From NCBI GenBank assembly GCA_050287965.1, contig JBNKCX010000003.1, positions 88,442 through 152,441 on the forward strand: 64,000 nt of DNA, written 5' to 3'. Of the stretch, positions 52,029-63,469 are shown in pieces; position 1 is the first letter of the stretch, and the number at the start of each line of letters is the position of its first letter. The DNA is from CBFDBF01 sp050287965 (lineage in GTDB: Bacteria > Pseudomonadota > Gammaproteobacteria > Chromatiales > Chromatiaceae). The notes under the pieces were generated by a model. That model ran no database searches, had not been told where the DNA came from, and saw nothing but the letters and a program-made list of their open reading frames with translations. Made by a program: the position numbers and the translations under genes.

Positions 52029-53297
52029 CTACAAGCTGCTGGCTCTGCCAAGGCTTAATTCCCCGATTTCCAGTTTCTGCTTACGGCGGATGACCACGAC
52101 TCCGCCGTCGCTTACGGTGAATTGTTGTCTATCTTTCTGGTGATTGAATCCGATCTCCATGCCTTCCGGTATCGTCACCCCCTTGTCAACGATGGTTTTA
52201 TAGAGGCGGCAGCCGGCACCCACGATTACGCCTTCATGGAGGATTGATTGCTCCACTCTGGCGTTTTCGTTTACCCGTACCCGGGGCGCGAGTACCGATC
52301 GGATTACCTGCCCGCCGGCCAGGATGCAACCGGGACTGACCAGGGAGTCCATACCAAATCCGGCCCGTCCTCCACCGGTTTCACTCTCCAGGTCGGCGAA
52401 GACAAACTTGGCCGGTGGCGCCGGAACATGATAGGTGTTGATCGGCCATTCCTCGTCGTAGAGGTTGAAGACCGGATCCACCGCGACCAGATCCATATTG
52501 GCTTCCCAGTAGGCATCCAGGGTTCCGACATCGCGCCAGTAGAGTTCCTCCTTGCGGTTTTCATCCACGAAGGGAAAGGCGTAGATAGGAACATGCTGAA
52601 CAAGTTTTGGAAGGATGTCCTTTCCGAAATCGTGACTGCTGTTTTTGTCTTTGGCGTCCTCCGTAAGGACCCGTTTCAGCAACCAGGCGCTGAATACGTA
52701 GATACCCATGGAAACCAGTGCCTTCCCGGGTTTTCCGGGGATATTTTTCGGTTTTTTCGGTTTCTCTTCGAAGCCACGGATCCATCCTTCCGCATCAACC
52801 TCCATGACTCCGAACGAGGATGCCCGTTCCAAGGGCACTTCAATGGCACCCACCGTAACCGCAGCCTTATGTTTCATGTGCGCCCGGATCATAAGGAGAT
52901 AATTCATCTTGTAGACGTGGTCGCCGGCCAGAATCAGGACATAATCGGGATTGGACTGCTTGATGGAATAGAGGTTTTGATACACCGCGTCGGCGGTGCC
53001 CTGATACCACATGGAGTTCACCCGTTGCTGGGGCGGCAGTACCTGAATGAACTCTCCCATGGTATGCGGCAGAAACGACCAGCCGTAGCGGATGTGTCGC
53101 TCCAGAGAGAGGGATTTGTACTGGGTCAGGACGCAGACATGGCGAATCTGCGAGTTGAGACAGTTGCTCAGGGTGAAATCAATGAGGCGATAGCCGCCTC
53201 CGAAAGGCACCGCCGGTTTTACGCGGTCGCAGGTCAGGGGTTGAAGCCTTTCCCCGACGCCGCCGGCCAGCACCATGGCCAGAATCCTATTATTCAT
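52029..53297 (-). CDS. glgC: Glucose-1-phosphate adenylyltransferase
   Basis: The 422-residue ADP-glucose pyrophosphorylase supplies glycogen synthesis. It has MVLAGGVGERLQPLT, YRLIDFTLSNCLNSQIRHV, QGTADAVYQN, GDHVYKMNY, FEEKP and the C-terminal beta-helix (VIVGAGCRLYKTIVDKGV). The ATG at 53297 is supported by AGGAGG five bases upstream; the open frame to 53360 is not used. Other glg genes are not in the window. E. coli-type allosteric residues are likely but cannot be judged by eye. Confidence 0.96.
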   Translation of the reverse strand: MNNRILAMVLAGGVGERLQPLTCDRVKPAVPFGGGYRLIDFTLSNCLNSQIRHVCVLTQYKSLSLERHIRYGWSFLPHTMGEFIQVLPPQQRVNSMWYQGTADAVYQNLYSIKQSNPDYVLILAGDHVYKMNYLLMIRAHMKHKAAVTVGAIEVPLERASSFGVMEVDAEGWIRGFEEKPKKPKNIPGKPGKALVSMGIYVFSAWLLKRVLTEDAKDKNSSHDFGKDILPKLVQHVPIYAFPFVDENRKEELYWRDVGTLDAYWEANMDLVAVDPVFNLYDEEWPINTYHVPAPPAKFVFADLESETGGGRAGFGMDSLVSPGCILAGGQVIRSVLAPRVRVNENARVEQSILHEGVIVGAGCRLYKTIVDKGVTIPEGMEIGFNHQKDRQQFTVSDGGVVVIRRKQKLEIGELSLGRASSL

Positions 53298-53431
53298 CCC
53301 GCCTCCTGTGATACATCGTCCAACCGAACTCCGTTTTGATCGGCCCCGTGTTCGGCCCAAAGCGAACCCGGGGGAGGTTCCAGCGTGGAAAAAAGGGGTG
53401 TAGGAAAACCCCCGGATCCCACTGGATAATC

Positions 53432-53500
53432 AGAACCTATCTCAAAATACCTCGCGAATCTGTGCCCCTGGTAGGTGCGCCGTGTTTTGAGATAGGTTCT
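53432..53500. repeat. MITE-like inverted-repeat element
   Basis: AGAACCTATCTCAAAA at 53432-53447 is repeated exactly inverted at 53485-53500; three more bases pair with one mismatch on the inside. The 69-base unit has a GC-rich centre with no reading frame. The 16-bp terminal repeats suggest a miniature element or IS remnant, lying in a 307-base gap between glgC and the antiporter gene. The rest of the gap shows nothing else. Confidence 0.72.
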
Positions 53501-53604
53501 AGCAAGTGTAGACGAAAGAAATTCGACCGCAGGGTTTGTTGCCGCGGCGGATGCCGGAGCAGGAACATCAGTGGAGGCGGGTTTTCAGAAACGGGAAAGG
53601 AGGA

Positions 53605-54843
53605 TTAGCCTTTGTACGGACCTTTTTTTCGACTCCGGTCCCCGTATTGGTCGCAGGCATTGTCCGATACCGCAGCGGCCGGATGCCGCTCCAGGAGCAG
53701 AGAACAGCCCTTGAGTGCGGCGGGTGTGAACAGGTTCAGCAGGAAGGCGGTGAAGATCAGAACGGAGAAGACCTCGCTGTCGATGGCGCCCATACTCAGG
53801 CCTAGCGCCGCCAGGATAAAGGCCATTTCCGCGCGTCCGCACATGCCGACACCGACTGTAAACGCCTCCACCCAGGGAAGCCTGAGCCGAAGTGCCATGC
53901 CGCCGGCGCTGGCGACCTGGGCGACTATGAGCAAGCTGGTAAGCAGAATTATGAAAAGAATACCGCTGCCGGAGAGCACGTCGAAGGTGACGTGGAACCC
54001 GAGGGAGATAAAAAAGATCGGGCCCAGGAAAGAGTAGGCGATCGCGTACAGACGGTCCTGTACCACCCTGATCAGATTGGCATCGGCTACCTCTATCTCA
54101 AAAAAGAGCCCGGCCAGATAGGCGCCGACGATCAGGTGCAGGCCGATCCAATCGGCAACCAGCCCTGCCAGCAGGCCCAGCACCAATACAAAGGTGAAAC
54201 CTTTGCCGGAGGGGTGACGGAACGGATGCTTGAGGTGGGGATAGACGAAGTAGCCGATGATGACGGCGGATCCAAAGTAGAGAACGACCTTTACGATGTC
54301 CCAGATCACGTCCAGGATCCCCACGTTTTCGCCATTGATGAGGCCCAGGATGAAACTGAACATCACCATGGTCAGGACGTCATCAATGACACAGGCGGCG
54401 ATGATCACCCGGGCGAAGCGGGAATTGCACAGCCCAAGATCCTGAAGGGCTTTGATGGTGATGACAACCGCGGTGGCGGTCATGGTAAGACCGACGAAGA
54501 CAGCCGCGACGGCGGGGAGATCGAACGCCAGCGCCACCGCCAGGGCCACGAGGAAAGGGACGATTGCGCCGACAACCGCTACCCCCCAGGATCTTCTCAG
54601 CGCGGCAAAGAAATCCCGTGGGTCGGTTTCCACCCCGGCATGAAGCATGAGGAAGAATATCCCCATCTGGGCCAGGACCTCGATGATCTCATTGGGCTCC
54701 ACCCAGCCCAGTACCGCCGGCCCCACGATTACTCCTCCGATCAGTTCCCCCATGATGGTGGGAAGCCCAAAGGGACGCAGCAGGAAGGCGCCTGTCCAGA
54801 TGACCGCCAACAGGATCAGTAGAGAGAGGAAAATGTCGTCCAT
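53605..54843 (-). CDS. Cation:proton antiporter (Kef/CPA2 family)
   Basis: The 412-residue membrane protein has about 12 helices, PTIMGELIGGVIVGPAVLGW, the paired Asp helix VIIAACVIDDVLTMVMFSF and FLGPIFFISLGFHV, characteristic of CPA2 exchangers. It probably exchanges Na+ or K+ for H+. It lacks the RCK nucleotide-binding domain of KefB/C, so it is a stand-alone transporter. The C-terminus is hydrophilic. No partner gene is adjacent. Confidence 0.9.
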   Translation of the reverse strand: MDDIFLSLLILLAVIWTGAFLLRPFGLPTIMGELIGGVIVGPAVLGWVEPNEIIEVLAQMGIFFLMLHAGVETDPRDFFAALRRSWGVAVVGAIVPFLVALAVALAFDLPAVAAVFVGLTMTATAVVITIKALQDLGLCNSRFARVIIAACVIDDVLTMVMFSFILGLINGENVGILDVIWDIVKVVLYFGSAVIIGYFVYPHLKHPFRHPSGKGFTFVLVLGLLAGLVADWIGLHLIVGAYLAGLFFEIEVADANLIRVVQDRLYAIAYSFLGPIFFISLGFHVTFDVLSGSGILFIILLTSLLIVAQVASAGGMALRLRLPWVEAFTVGVGMCGRAEMAFILAALGLSMGAIDSEVFSVLIFTAFLLNLFTPAALKGCSLLLERHPAAAVSDNACDQYGDRSRKKGPYKG

Positions 54844-54941
54844 TTGCGGCCGCCTTTTCCTTAGTGGTGTCTAAGAAGTATAGTCAGGGGCGGCCGGGGA
54901 GGGTTTGGTTGTCAGATTAAGCTGTCAGCTTTCGGTTGTCA

Positions 54942-54968
54942 GTAGGGTGGGGCAGAACCCCACCCTAC
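54942..54968. repeat. REP-like hairpin with flanking heptamer repeats
   Basis: GTAGGGTGGGG (54942-54952), loop CAGAA and CCCCACCCTAC (54958-54968) form a perfect 11-bp stem. Just upstream (54908-54940) are three GTCAG-containing runs (GGTTGTCAG, CTGTCAG, GGTTGTCAG) of the type seen at 57300. It may act as a terminator or mRNA stabiliser at the end of the hsp20 operon. Confidence 0.68.
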
Positions 54969-54998
54969 AACCCGGGAAAGGGGTGAGGAGAGTGAAGG

Positions 54999-55397
54999 TC
55001 ACCGGACCTCGATGCGCCGCATGGTCGCTTCCTTGGCCTTCGGCAGAGTCAGGGTAAGTACGCCATCCTCCACCCGGGCGCTGATGGCGCCCTGATCAAT
55101 CTCGTTGGAGAGCGAAAAACTGCGGCTGAAATGCCCGACGTTGTACTCCGTGTAGACGGGTTTCAGGTCGTCGTATTTCGAAAAATTGATGCGACCCTCA
55201 ATCGATAATACGTTTTTCTCAACATTGATATCGACGTCTTTACGTTCCACCCCGGGGATCTCCATCACTACCACCAGCGAATCTTCCGTCTCGAAGATAT
55301 CGGTATAGGGAACGTAGTGCTTCCCGGGAACCGTCTTCTCCTGTTTGCTTTCCAGTTCCTTTTTCTCAACCTTGTCCAGAATCGTTGATTCGGTCAT
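54999..55397 (-). CDS. Hsp20 small heat-shock protein
   Basis: The 132-residue protein has an alpha-crystallin domain: DIFETEDSLVVVMEIPGVERKDVDINVEKNVLSIEGR (in part) and ISARVEDGVLTLTLPKA, ending MRRIEVR with an I-x-V-like tail. Such ATP-independent chaperones hold unfolding proteins. It is the second of two tandem hsp20 genes; a short 56-base gap with a GTCTGCCGACGGCAG hairpin separates it from the first. Confidence 0.94.
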   Translation of the reverse strand: MTESTILDKVEKKELESKQEKTVPGKHYVPYTDIFETEDSLVVVMEIPGVERKDVDINVEKNVLSIEGRINFSKYDDLKPVYTEYNVGHFSRSFSLSNEIDQGAISARVEDGVLTLTLPKAKEATMRRIEVR

Positions 55398-55453
55398 GTC
55401 ATTACTCCTTCAATATGTCGTCTGCCGACGGCAGTAAACAAATCGGTTGCCCT

Positions 55454-55879
55454 TTATGCGATCTCAACCCGCTTTGGCCGGTCCTTTTCCGCCCTGGGCA
55501 GATGCAGGGCCAGCAGTCCGTCCCGGTATTCCGCTTTTACCTGGTCCGCCTCGATCTCCAAAGGCAGGGTGAAGGTCCGGTCGAACTTCCCACCCCGGCG
55601 TTCCTGCCGGTGGGTGCTGATTTTGTCGCCGTATTTGATGTCTCTCTTGCCGGCGATCCGGAGCTGATCCCGCTTGATGCTGATCTCGATGTCCTCTTTC
55701 TTTACTCCGGGCATCTCGGCGATCACCACCAGGTTGTCGTCCTGCTGGAAGACATTGACCGGGGGAAAAGCTCCGCGGCTGGTGGTGGAAAGTCCGAACC
55801 AGTCGCTGTACTGGGATTGATCCAACGCCCGCTGAATGTTCAACAGGGCCTCAAAAGGGTCACTGAATCTTGTAACCAT
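55454..55879 (-). CDS. Hsp20 small heat-shock protein
   Basis: The 141-residue protein carries an alpha-crystallin domain (VNVFQQDDNLVVIAEMPGVKKEDIEISIK in part, VKAEYRDGLLALHLPRAE) and the C-terminal VEI anchor. It is the first of the hsp20 pair, and a sigma-32-like promoter lies about 50-80 bases upstream. It differs enough from the downstream copy that the two are an old duplication rather than a recent one. Confidence 0.94.
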   Translation of the reverse strand: MVTRFSDPFEALLNIQRALDQSQYSDWFGLSTTSRGAFPPVNVFQQDDNLVVIAEMPGVKKEDIEISIKRDQLRIAGKRDIKYGDKISTHRQERRGGKFDRTFTLPLEIEADQVKAEYRDGLLALHLPRAEKDRPKRVEIA

Positions 55880-55930
55880 TTTCGTGTCTCCTTCGCCATT
55901 TCAGGCTGCTGTCAAAATGAGTTGTTCCTG

Positions 55931-55959
55931 AGAATAGGTCCGGTTATGACAAATTCAAG
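55931..55959 (-). promoter_or_regulatory. Sigma-32-like heat-shock promoter
   Basis: Read on the minus strand, CTTGAAT (55953-55959) matches the -35 consensus CTTGAAA, and ACCTATTCT (55931-55939) resembles the -10 consensus CCCCATnTA, with a 13-base spacer. It is upstream of the tandem hsp20 genes, consistent with heat-shock control. Confidence 0.6.
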
Positions 55960-56109
55960 AGGGGTGGCGTCGTCAGGAGAAGCTCTTTGTGGTTTCTCCC
56001 GGGGGAGAGGCTGCAGGAGCGGCTTTATGGCCGCGATCCGGAGCGCGAAATTTCCTCTGCGGGCGCGGCGACGCTCCTATTTCCAGGGGGGGTAACGGGT
56101 AACGGTCGG

Positions 56110-57288
56110 TTACCGGCAAGGGGAAAATTCGCCGGCAGGCCAGCAGCGGGCGGACAGGGGCTCCCCGAGTTTGGCGTCCACCAGCCGCTGGCGCGCCTCC
56201 AGCAGACGTTCCACAAGCGGCCGTTCAATAGCGGCATAGGCCGCCTCGTTCTCCATCCGCTTGACCACAATGCCGAGCAGTTCGGTGATGGCGTTCCCGA
56301 CGGAGTTCTGGGAAATGGTGACGATCAGGCGTCCCTCGTCGTCCCGGTACAGCAGTTGCTTGTAGGCGGGGCGCCAGCGGATCTCGTTGGCGAACAGCGG
56401 ATCCTGGATCACCCGTTCCCGCAGGTCGCGGGCCACCCGCTGGAACTGGTTGCTGCCGAGCAGTACGTCATTGATCTGATTGGGGAAATTGGCACCGGCC
56501 GGCACCTTGGCGTCCCCTGTAGCCACCAGGGAGAAAAAGGTGCGGTAAAAGTCCAGGAAGCCGAGCAGGATCTGCTCGTACTCGTACCAGAAATAGCGGT
56601 CGCTGAGTTTGCCGATTCCCCCCTTCAATTCCCAACTGGGCAGGCCCTGGGGGTAACCGGTCAACTTCAGGCTGGAGTCTTCGCTGGAGATGGGGGTGAG
56701 GATTTGCAGATCGAGCACCTCCAGGAACTCGTGGTAGATATCGCTGAGGTGGCGCAGAAACAGGCTGTGGTGTCCGCTATCGGTAAGATTGGGATTATGT
56801 GGATCAGTCTCCGGCGCCCGCATGAGATCCCGCATGGGAAAGACCATGAAATGGTTATGGATCATGCGAATACTGGGTACACCCGGTTTGTTCAGGGGCC
56901 AGGTGGAGTCGAGGCTGGCTTCACCACAAAGCACCAGGTGTTTCCCCGGGTCGGGATATTTCTCCAGCATGAATTCGCACAGGATCTGGGTCATGCGGTT
57001 CCAGACCTTTTTCTGCTGTCGCGACACCTGGTCCCGGCGCACCGGCCGGCCGAGGGGGTCGAGAATGCGCCGGGAGGTGTCCAGGATCACGGAGGTGTCG
57101 AACTCTGTGCTGTGCCCGATCAGTTTGCGATACATCAGCAGGTCTTCGGGGGTTCGAAACAGGCCGTTCTCCTCCGCCAGGTTCTTCAGATTGGCCGGGC
57201 TGTTGAAAAACTCCACCGGTGCCATGCCCTCGGGGATGGTCAGGGGTATGCTGGGATGGGGCGTGGTGATCTCTCTGGGTGCGGACAT
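56110..57288 (-). CDS. Conserved-looking protein of unknown function
   Basis: The 392-residue soluble protein matches no family I can name. Notable are HLVLCGEASLDSTWP, the histidine pair in IRMIHNHFMVFPM (His144, His146), YPQGLPSWELKGGIGKLSDRYFWYEYEQILLGF and a Met/Arg-rich C-terminus. The HxH element resembles the catalytic His-X-His of HIT/GalT-like nucleotidyltransferases, but similarity is weak. No membrane segments or signal peptide are present. It starts 30 bases downstream of the bioA stop on the same strand, beyond a heptamer repeat. Confidence 0.62.
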   Translation of the reverse strand: MSAPREITTPHPSIPLTIPEGMAPVEFFNSPANLKNLAEENGLFRTPEDLLMYRKLIGHSTEFDTSVILDTSRRILDPLGRPVRRDQVSRQQKKVWNRMTQILCEFMLEKYPDPGKHLVLCGEASLDSTWPLNKPGVPSIRMIHNHFMVFPMRDLMRAPETDPHNPNLTDSGHHSLFLRHLSDIYHEFLEVLDLQILTPISSEDSSLKLTGYPQGLPSWELKGGIGKLSDRYFWYEYEQILLGFLDFYRTFFSLVATGDAKVPAGANFPNQINDVLLGSNQFQRVARDLRERVIQDPLFANEIRWRPAYKQLLYRDDEGRLIVTISQNSVGNAITELLGIVVKRMENEAAYAAIERPLVERLLEARQRLVDAKLGEPLSARCWPAGEFSPCR

Positions 57289-57291
57289 TTT

Positions 57292-57322
57292 GAGTTAACA
57301 GTTTTCAGTTATTAGTTGTCAG
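57292..57322. repeat. Heptamer-type repeat overlapping the bioA stop
   Basis: The run GAGTTAACAGTTTTCAGTT followed by ATTAGTTGTCAGG repeats a seven-base theme (CAGTTTT, CAGTTAT, TAGTTGT, CAG). The TCA within GTCAG is the bioA stop codon (TGA on the minus strand, 57319-57321). It resembles the repeats at 20458, 27370 and 54908. Confidence 0.65.
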
Positions 57323-58611
57323 GCTTCGGCGACGACGGTTCTTACCGCGGCGGTGAGTCGGTCGAGGTCGGGCCCCGCGATAATATATGGGGGCATGAGG
57401 TAGACCAGTTTACCAAAGGGTCGTACCCACACACCCAGTTCCACAAACCGGGGCTGGATGGTTCGCATATCCACCGGCTCTTTCATCTCCACCACGCCGA
57501 TGGCCCCCAGTACCCGCACATCCGCCACCTGCGGGTAATTACGGCACGGATCCAATCCTTCGCGCAGGCCTTTCTCAATGGCCGCTATGCGCTCCTGCCA
57601 GGGGGATTCCAGCAGCAACCGCAGGCTGGTCAGGGCCGCAGTGCAGGCGAGGGGGTTGGCCATAAAGGTGGGACCGTGCATGAACAGGCCCGGTTCCCCG
57701 CGGCTGATGGTATCGCTGATATCCCAGGTGGTCAGGGTGGCGGCCAGGGTCAGGTAGCCACCGGTCAGGGCCTTGCCGAGGCACAGGATATCCGGCGCGA
57801 TCCCGGCGTGTTCGCAGGCGAACAGTCGACCGGTACGGCCGAACCCGGTGGCGATCTCATCCAGGACCAGCAGCACGTTGTGCTCCTCGCAGAGTTGCCG
57901 CACCCGGCGCAGGTAGTCGGCGGAATAAAAGCGCATACCGCCGGCACCCTGAACGATGGGCTCCATGATCACCGCCGCAATGCTATCCGCGTTTTCCTGG
58001 AGCAGGTTTACCAGGGGCTGCAGATGATCCTCCCGGCAGGGTTCACCAAAACGTGGTGTGGGGGCCTCCACAAAAAACTGTCTGGCCAGGACCTCCCTGA
58101 AGAGTCCGTGCATGCCGGTGACCGGATCGCACACGGACATGGCGCCGAAGGTGTCGCCGTGATAGCCGGAGCGGACCGTGAGGAACCGCTGCTTCGACGA
58201 TTGCCCCTTGGCATTCCAGTACTGGATGGCCATCTTCATGGCCACTTCCACCGCCACCGAACCGGAATCTGAAAAGAAGACTGTCCGCAGAGGTTCCGGC
58301 GTCAGCTCCACCAGCCACTCCGCCAACTCCACGGCGGGACGGTGGGTCAGGCCGCCGAACATCACGTGGGCCATGGATTCCAGCTGCTGTGCCAGGGCAC
58401 GGTTCATCTCCGGATGATTGTAGCCGTGGATAGCGCACCACCAGGAGGACATGCCGTCGATCAGTTCCCGGCCGTCGGCCAGATGCAGCCGCACGCCGTC
58501 AGCCGCCACAACGGGGTAAACAGGGAGGTCGGCGCCGATGGCGCTGTAGGGATGCCAGACGATCTCCCGATCGCGGGCGGTCCAATCAGTTTTATTCGTA
58601 GATTCGCCCAT
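57319..58611 (-). CDS. bioA: Adenosylmethionine-8-amino-7-oxononanoate aminotransferase
   Basis: The 430-residue PLP enzyme converts KAPA to DAPA using SAM in biotin synthesis. It shows WHPYSAIG at the N-terminus, DGMSSWWCAIHGYNHPE, the LVLDEIATGFGRTG motif with the PLP-binding Asp, and the catalytic lysine in LCLGKALTGGYLTLAATLTT. Other bio genes are absent from the window. It is on the minus strand with about 77 bases to the PPDK regulator upstream. The stop codon sits in a repeat. Confidence 0.96.
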   Translation of the reverse strand: MGESTNKTDWTARDREIVWHPYSAIGADLPVYPVVAADGVRLHLADGRELIDGMSSWWCAIHGYNHPEMNRALAQQLESMAHVMFGGLTHRPAVELAEWLVELTPEPLRTVFFSDSGSVAVEVAMKMAIQYWNAKGQSSKQRFLTVRSGYHGDTFGAMSVCDPVTGMHGLFREVLARQFFVEAPTPRFGEPCREDHLQPLVNLLQENADSIAAVIMEPIVQGAGGMRFYSADYLRRVRQLCEEHNVLLVLDEIATGFGRTGRLFACEHAGIAPDILCLGKALTGGYLTLAATLTTWDISDTISRGEPGLFMHGPTFMANPLACTAALTSLRLLLESPWQERIAAIEKGLREGLDPCRNYPQVADVRVLGAIGVVEMKEPVDMRTIQPRFVELGVWVRPFGKLVYLMPPYIIAGPDLDRLTAAVRTVVAEA

Positions 58612-58687
58612 GGCGTCGGGGGAGGTTGAACCGCAGGCAGAGCAGCTCCTGTCTCACTGTTGTCCTATTATCTATGCGCCGGCCCTT

Positions 58688-59503
58688 TCATTTCTTACGC
58701 AGCTTTACCAGCACTTCGTGTGCCGTCTCCTCAACAGATTTGCCGGTGACGTGTACCACTGCCCAGCCGTGATCGCGACACAGGGATCGCGCCCAACGCA
58801 GCTCTTTTTTAACGACTTCGTAATCGATGTAATCGGTTGTCGGTGCCACACCCAGTGTCTCTACCCGGACCTCTCTGCGTTCCACCAGCTGATCGACGTC
58901 GAGAAACAGCGCGGCTACTTTTTTCGGATCGGCCTCCGCCAGCGCGCGGGGTAAGGAGATACCTCTTACCAGGGGGATATTCACCACCTTGAAACCGCGC
59001 ACGGAAAGATAGATGGAAAGAGGCGTTTTGCTGGTGCGGGAAACGCCTACCAGGATTATGTCCGCCTCCGAAAGATGCTCGAGAGAGCGGCCGTCATCGT
59101 TTTTCAGTGCGAACTCCATCGCCTCCATGCGCCGAAAATAATCCTCCCCGATCCCATGCAGGATACCGGGAGTGCCCTCCGGCGAGTGACCGAAGAAATT
59201 GGTCAGTTTGCGCAGAATAGGGCTCATGAGATCCAGGCAATCTATCCCTCGTTTATTGCACTCGTCCTCGGTGAAGTTGGCCAACTCACGATCGACAAAG
59301 GTGTAGAAGACCATGGCGTGTTTCTTCTCCGCATGATCCAGTATTCCACTGACCTGGCTTCCCGCCAGGATGTGGCCCATCCGTTCTACACTTACGTTGT
59401 CTTTGCGGAACTGCGCGATGGCGGCATTGACAATGACCTCTGCCGTTTCGCCGGTACCGTCGGAAAGCAGGTAGAAGGTATTGTCTTCACCGGCGGATGA
59501 CAT
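58688..59503 (-). CDS. Pyruvate phosphate dikinase / PEP synthase regulatory protein (PDRP, DUF299)
   Basis: The 271-residue protein has the DUF299 features: FYLLSDGTGETAEVI, ILAGSQVSGI, the P-loop VGVSRTSKTP near residue 155 and NIPLVRGI. Such bifunctional proteins phosphorylate their target dikinase with ADP and remove the phosphate with Pi. The neighbour decides the substrate: here it starts only two bases after the ppdK stop, so it is predicted to regulate PPDK rather than PEP synthase (PpsR). Confidence 0.92.
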   Translation of the reverse strand: MSSAGEDNTFYLLSDGTGETAEVIVNAAIAQFRKDNVSVERMGHILAGSQVSGILDHAEKKHAMVFYTFVDRELANFTEDECNKRGIDCLDLMSPILRKLTNFFGHSPEGTPGILHGIGEDYFRRMEAMEFALKNDDGRSLEHLSEADIILVGVSRTSKTPLSIYLSVRGFKVVNIPLVRGISLPRALAEADPKKVAALFLDVDQLVERREVRVETLGVAPTTDYIDYEVVKKELRWARSLCRDHGWAVVHVTGKSVEETAHEVLVKLRKK

Positions 59504-59505
59504 GG

Positions 59506-62154
<2,649 letters not shown>

Positions 62155-62215
62155 GTCTTTGACCTTAAATAGTGTTGATGTCTGCTTGGATGGTATATGC
62201 CCCGATAACAACTTC

Positions 62216-62557
62216 TCAGCAGGTAAGATGGAAACAGGCGCCGGTTGGTTGCTCGGTTGAAAGTCTGTTGAAAATGTCCTGTGCCTTCCGGTTTGGTTCA
62301 GGATAGAAATCGATCCCCCGTTCCCGGAGATACGGTTCCAGCCCGGTTTCGGGCTGCATTCTGCCATAAATACCGGTACCGGCAACAATCGCCGCCGGAT
62401 TTGCATCAATGAGATCGGAAATGTCCTCGAGGGAGAGGGTATGCCCGCTCCGGCGCCACCAGTTCTCTTTGATCTGTCCGTCGGGATAAATGATAAGGTC
62501 CGAGACGTAGCGTGTACCGTCAATAATAATTGACCCAAAATCAATAACTTCGATCAC
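62216..62557 (-). CDS. Mth938-like (DUF498/NDUFAF3) domain protein
   Basis: The 113-residue protein starts with a GTG and follows the family pattern: IEVIDFGSIIIDGTRYVSDLIIYPDG, NWWRRSGHTL, IVAGTGIYGRMQP and ERGIDFYPEPNRKAQDIFN. The human relative NDUFAF3 helps complex I assembly; bacterial members are of unknown role. The GTGxxG motif is intact. It begins 404 bases upstream of ppdK's start on the same strand; these may be separate transcripts. Confidence 0.9.
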   Translation of the reverse strand: MIEVIDFGSIIIDGTRYVSDLIIYPDGQIKENWWRRSGHTLSLEDISDLIDANPAAIVAGTGIYGRMQPETGLEPYLRERGIDFYPEPNRKAQDIFNRLSTEQPTGACFHLTC

Positions 62558-62863
62558 TGCAGGAATTTCCCCGTGTTAGCTGCCTGCTGTCCCCTGCCGC
62601 TTAATCCGTGCGCCGGGGGTATGTCTGGGTTAAATAAGGCTGAATTCTAAAAGATACCGCCAAAAAAGAGAAACATCGGTGCCATAACCTGATTATTTAT
62701 AGGAAATTTATCCGCTCCCGGGACGCCCGGTTGTTTCAGCGACCCTCTTTAGGAAAAGGGACGTGAGATTGCAGGAGCGCTTTTCAGGGGCTAGTAGGCG
62801 GCCACAGTGCCTTACCTGGGGGTGTTTTCATAAGGGTAGTCGGTGTTCGGAATACCGGGTACC
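62558..62863. other. Gene-free stretch
   Basis: The 306 bases between the Mth938-like gene and the acidic protein gene contain no credible reading frame, repeat or terminator that I can see. A weak promoter for the minus-strand gene should lie at the left end, but no clear -35/-10 pair is visible. Confidence 0.5.
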
Positions 62864-63253
62864 TCAGTAGTAATCGTCCTCCAGAGGTTCCAGGATATCA
62901 CCATCGCCCCATTCGTCTTCCACGGCATCCCCCGTTTGATCGGCACGCATCATCTCGGTGCCGCGGAAATCCTCCAGCGGTGAATTCCAGTCCTCCGCGT
63001 CGGTATCGGTGACGGAGGTGCTGAGATCGTCTATATCGCCCACATCCACGGCGCCGGCCCAGTTTTCCGGTTCGGCGATGGATTCCAGCTCCATTTCGTA
63101 CCAGAGGTCCAGGTCGAATTCCTCAATACTGCCGTCAAAGTGCTGAACCTCGATCAGGCCGGTGTCCTCGTCAAAGGCCACAACCAGAAAGCGTTGTCCT
63201 TTGTCCTGCTGCTGATACCAGCCACTCACAATCGGGTAGATTTCAGTAACCAT
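62864..63253 (-). CDS. Acidic DUF6763-like protein
   Basis: The 129-residue product begins MVTEIYPIVSGWYQQQDKGQRFLVVAFDED and continues with an SH3-like strand pattern (VQHFDGSIEEFDLDLWYEMEL, in part), then becomes very acidic (Asp/Glu-rich, ending DDYY). This resembles the conserved gammaproteobacterial DUF6763 proteins of unknown function; I recognise the N-terminal pattern but cannot verify the family name. ATG 63253 has GAGGTG seven bases upstream and is preferred to the GTG two codons earlier. Confidence 0.72.
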   Translation of the reverse strand: MVTEIYPIVSGWYQQQDKGQRFLVVAFDEDTGLIEVQHFDGSIEEFDLDLWYEMELESIAEPENWAGAVDVGDIDDLSTSVTDTDAEDWNSPLEDFRGTEMMRADQTGDAVEDEWGDGDILEPLEDDYY

Positions 63254-63469
63254 GTCCACACCTCATGACGACATGCCAGAATAGTATTCCGGTACATACC
63301 CTGTACCAAATCCAGGGTTCATGGGGTTCGAATCCCGGTGTCCTTGTACTCTGAGTATAAACAGAGTTTGCGAGAGTGCAGGTTTTTTTGGGGTTTGTGA
63401 CTCGGTGGGGGGTTGATTGGGAATCAGGTGGCCGGGAGTTGTATATTTAACCGGGGATTATTTCGAACC

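Noticed and set aside
63325..63348. GGTTCGAATCCCGG resembling a tRNA T-arm
   Set aside because: No D-arm, anticodon arm or matching acceptor strand can be found in the preceding 80 bases, so no tRNA gene can be supported; it could be a chance match or an attachment-site remnant.
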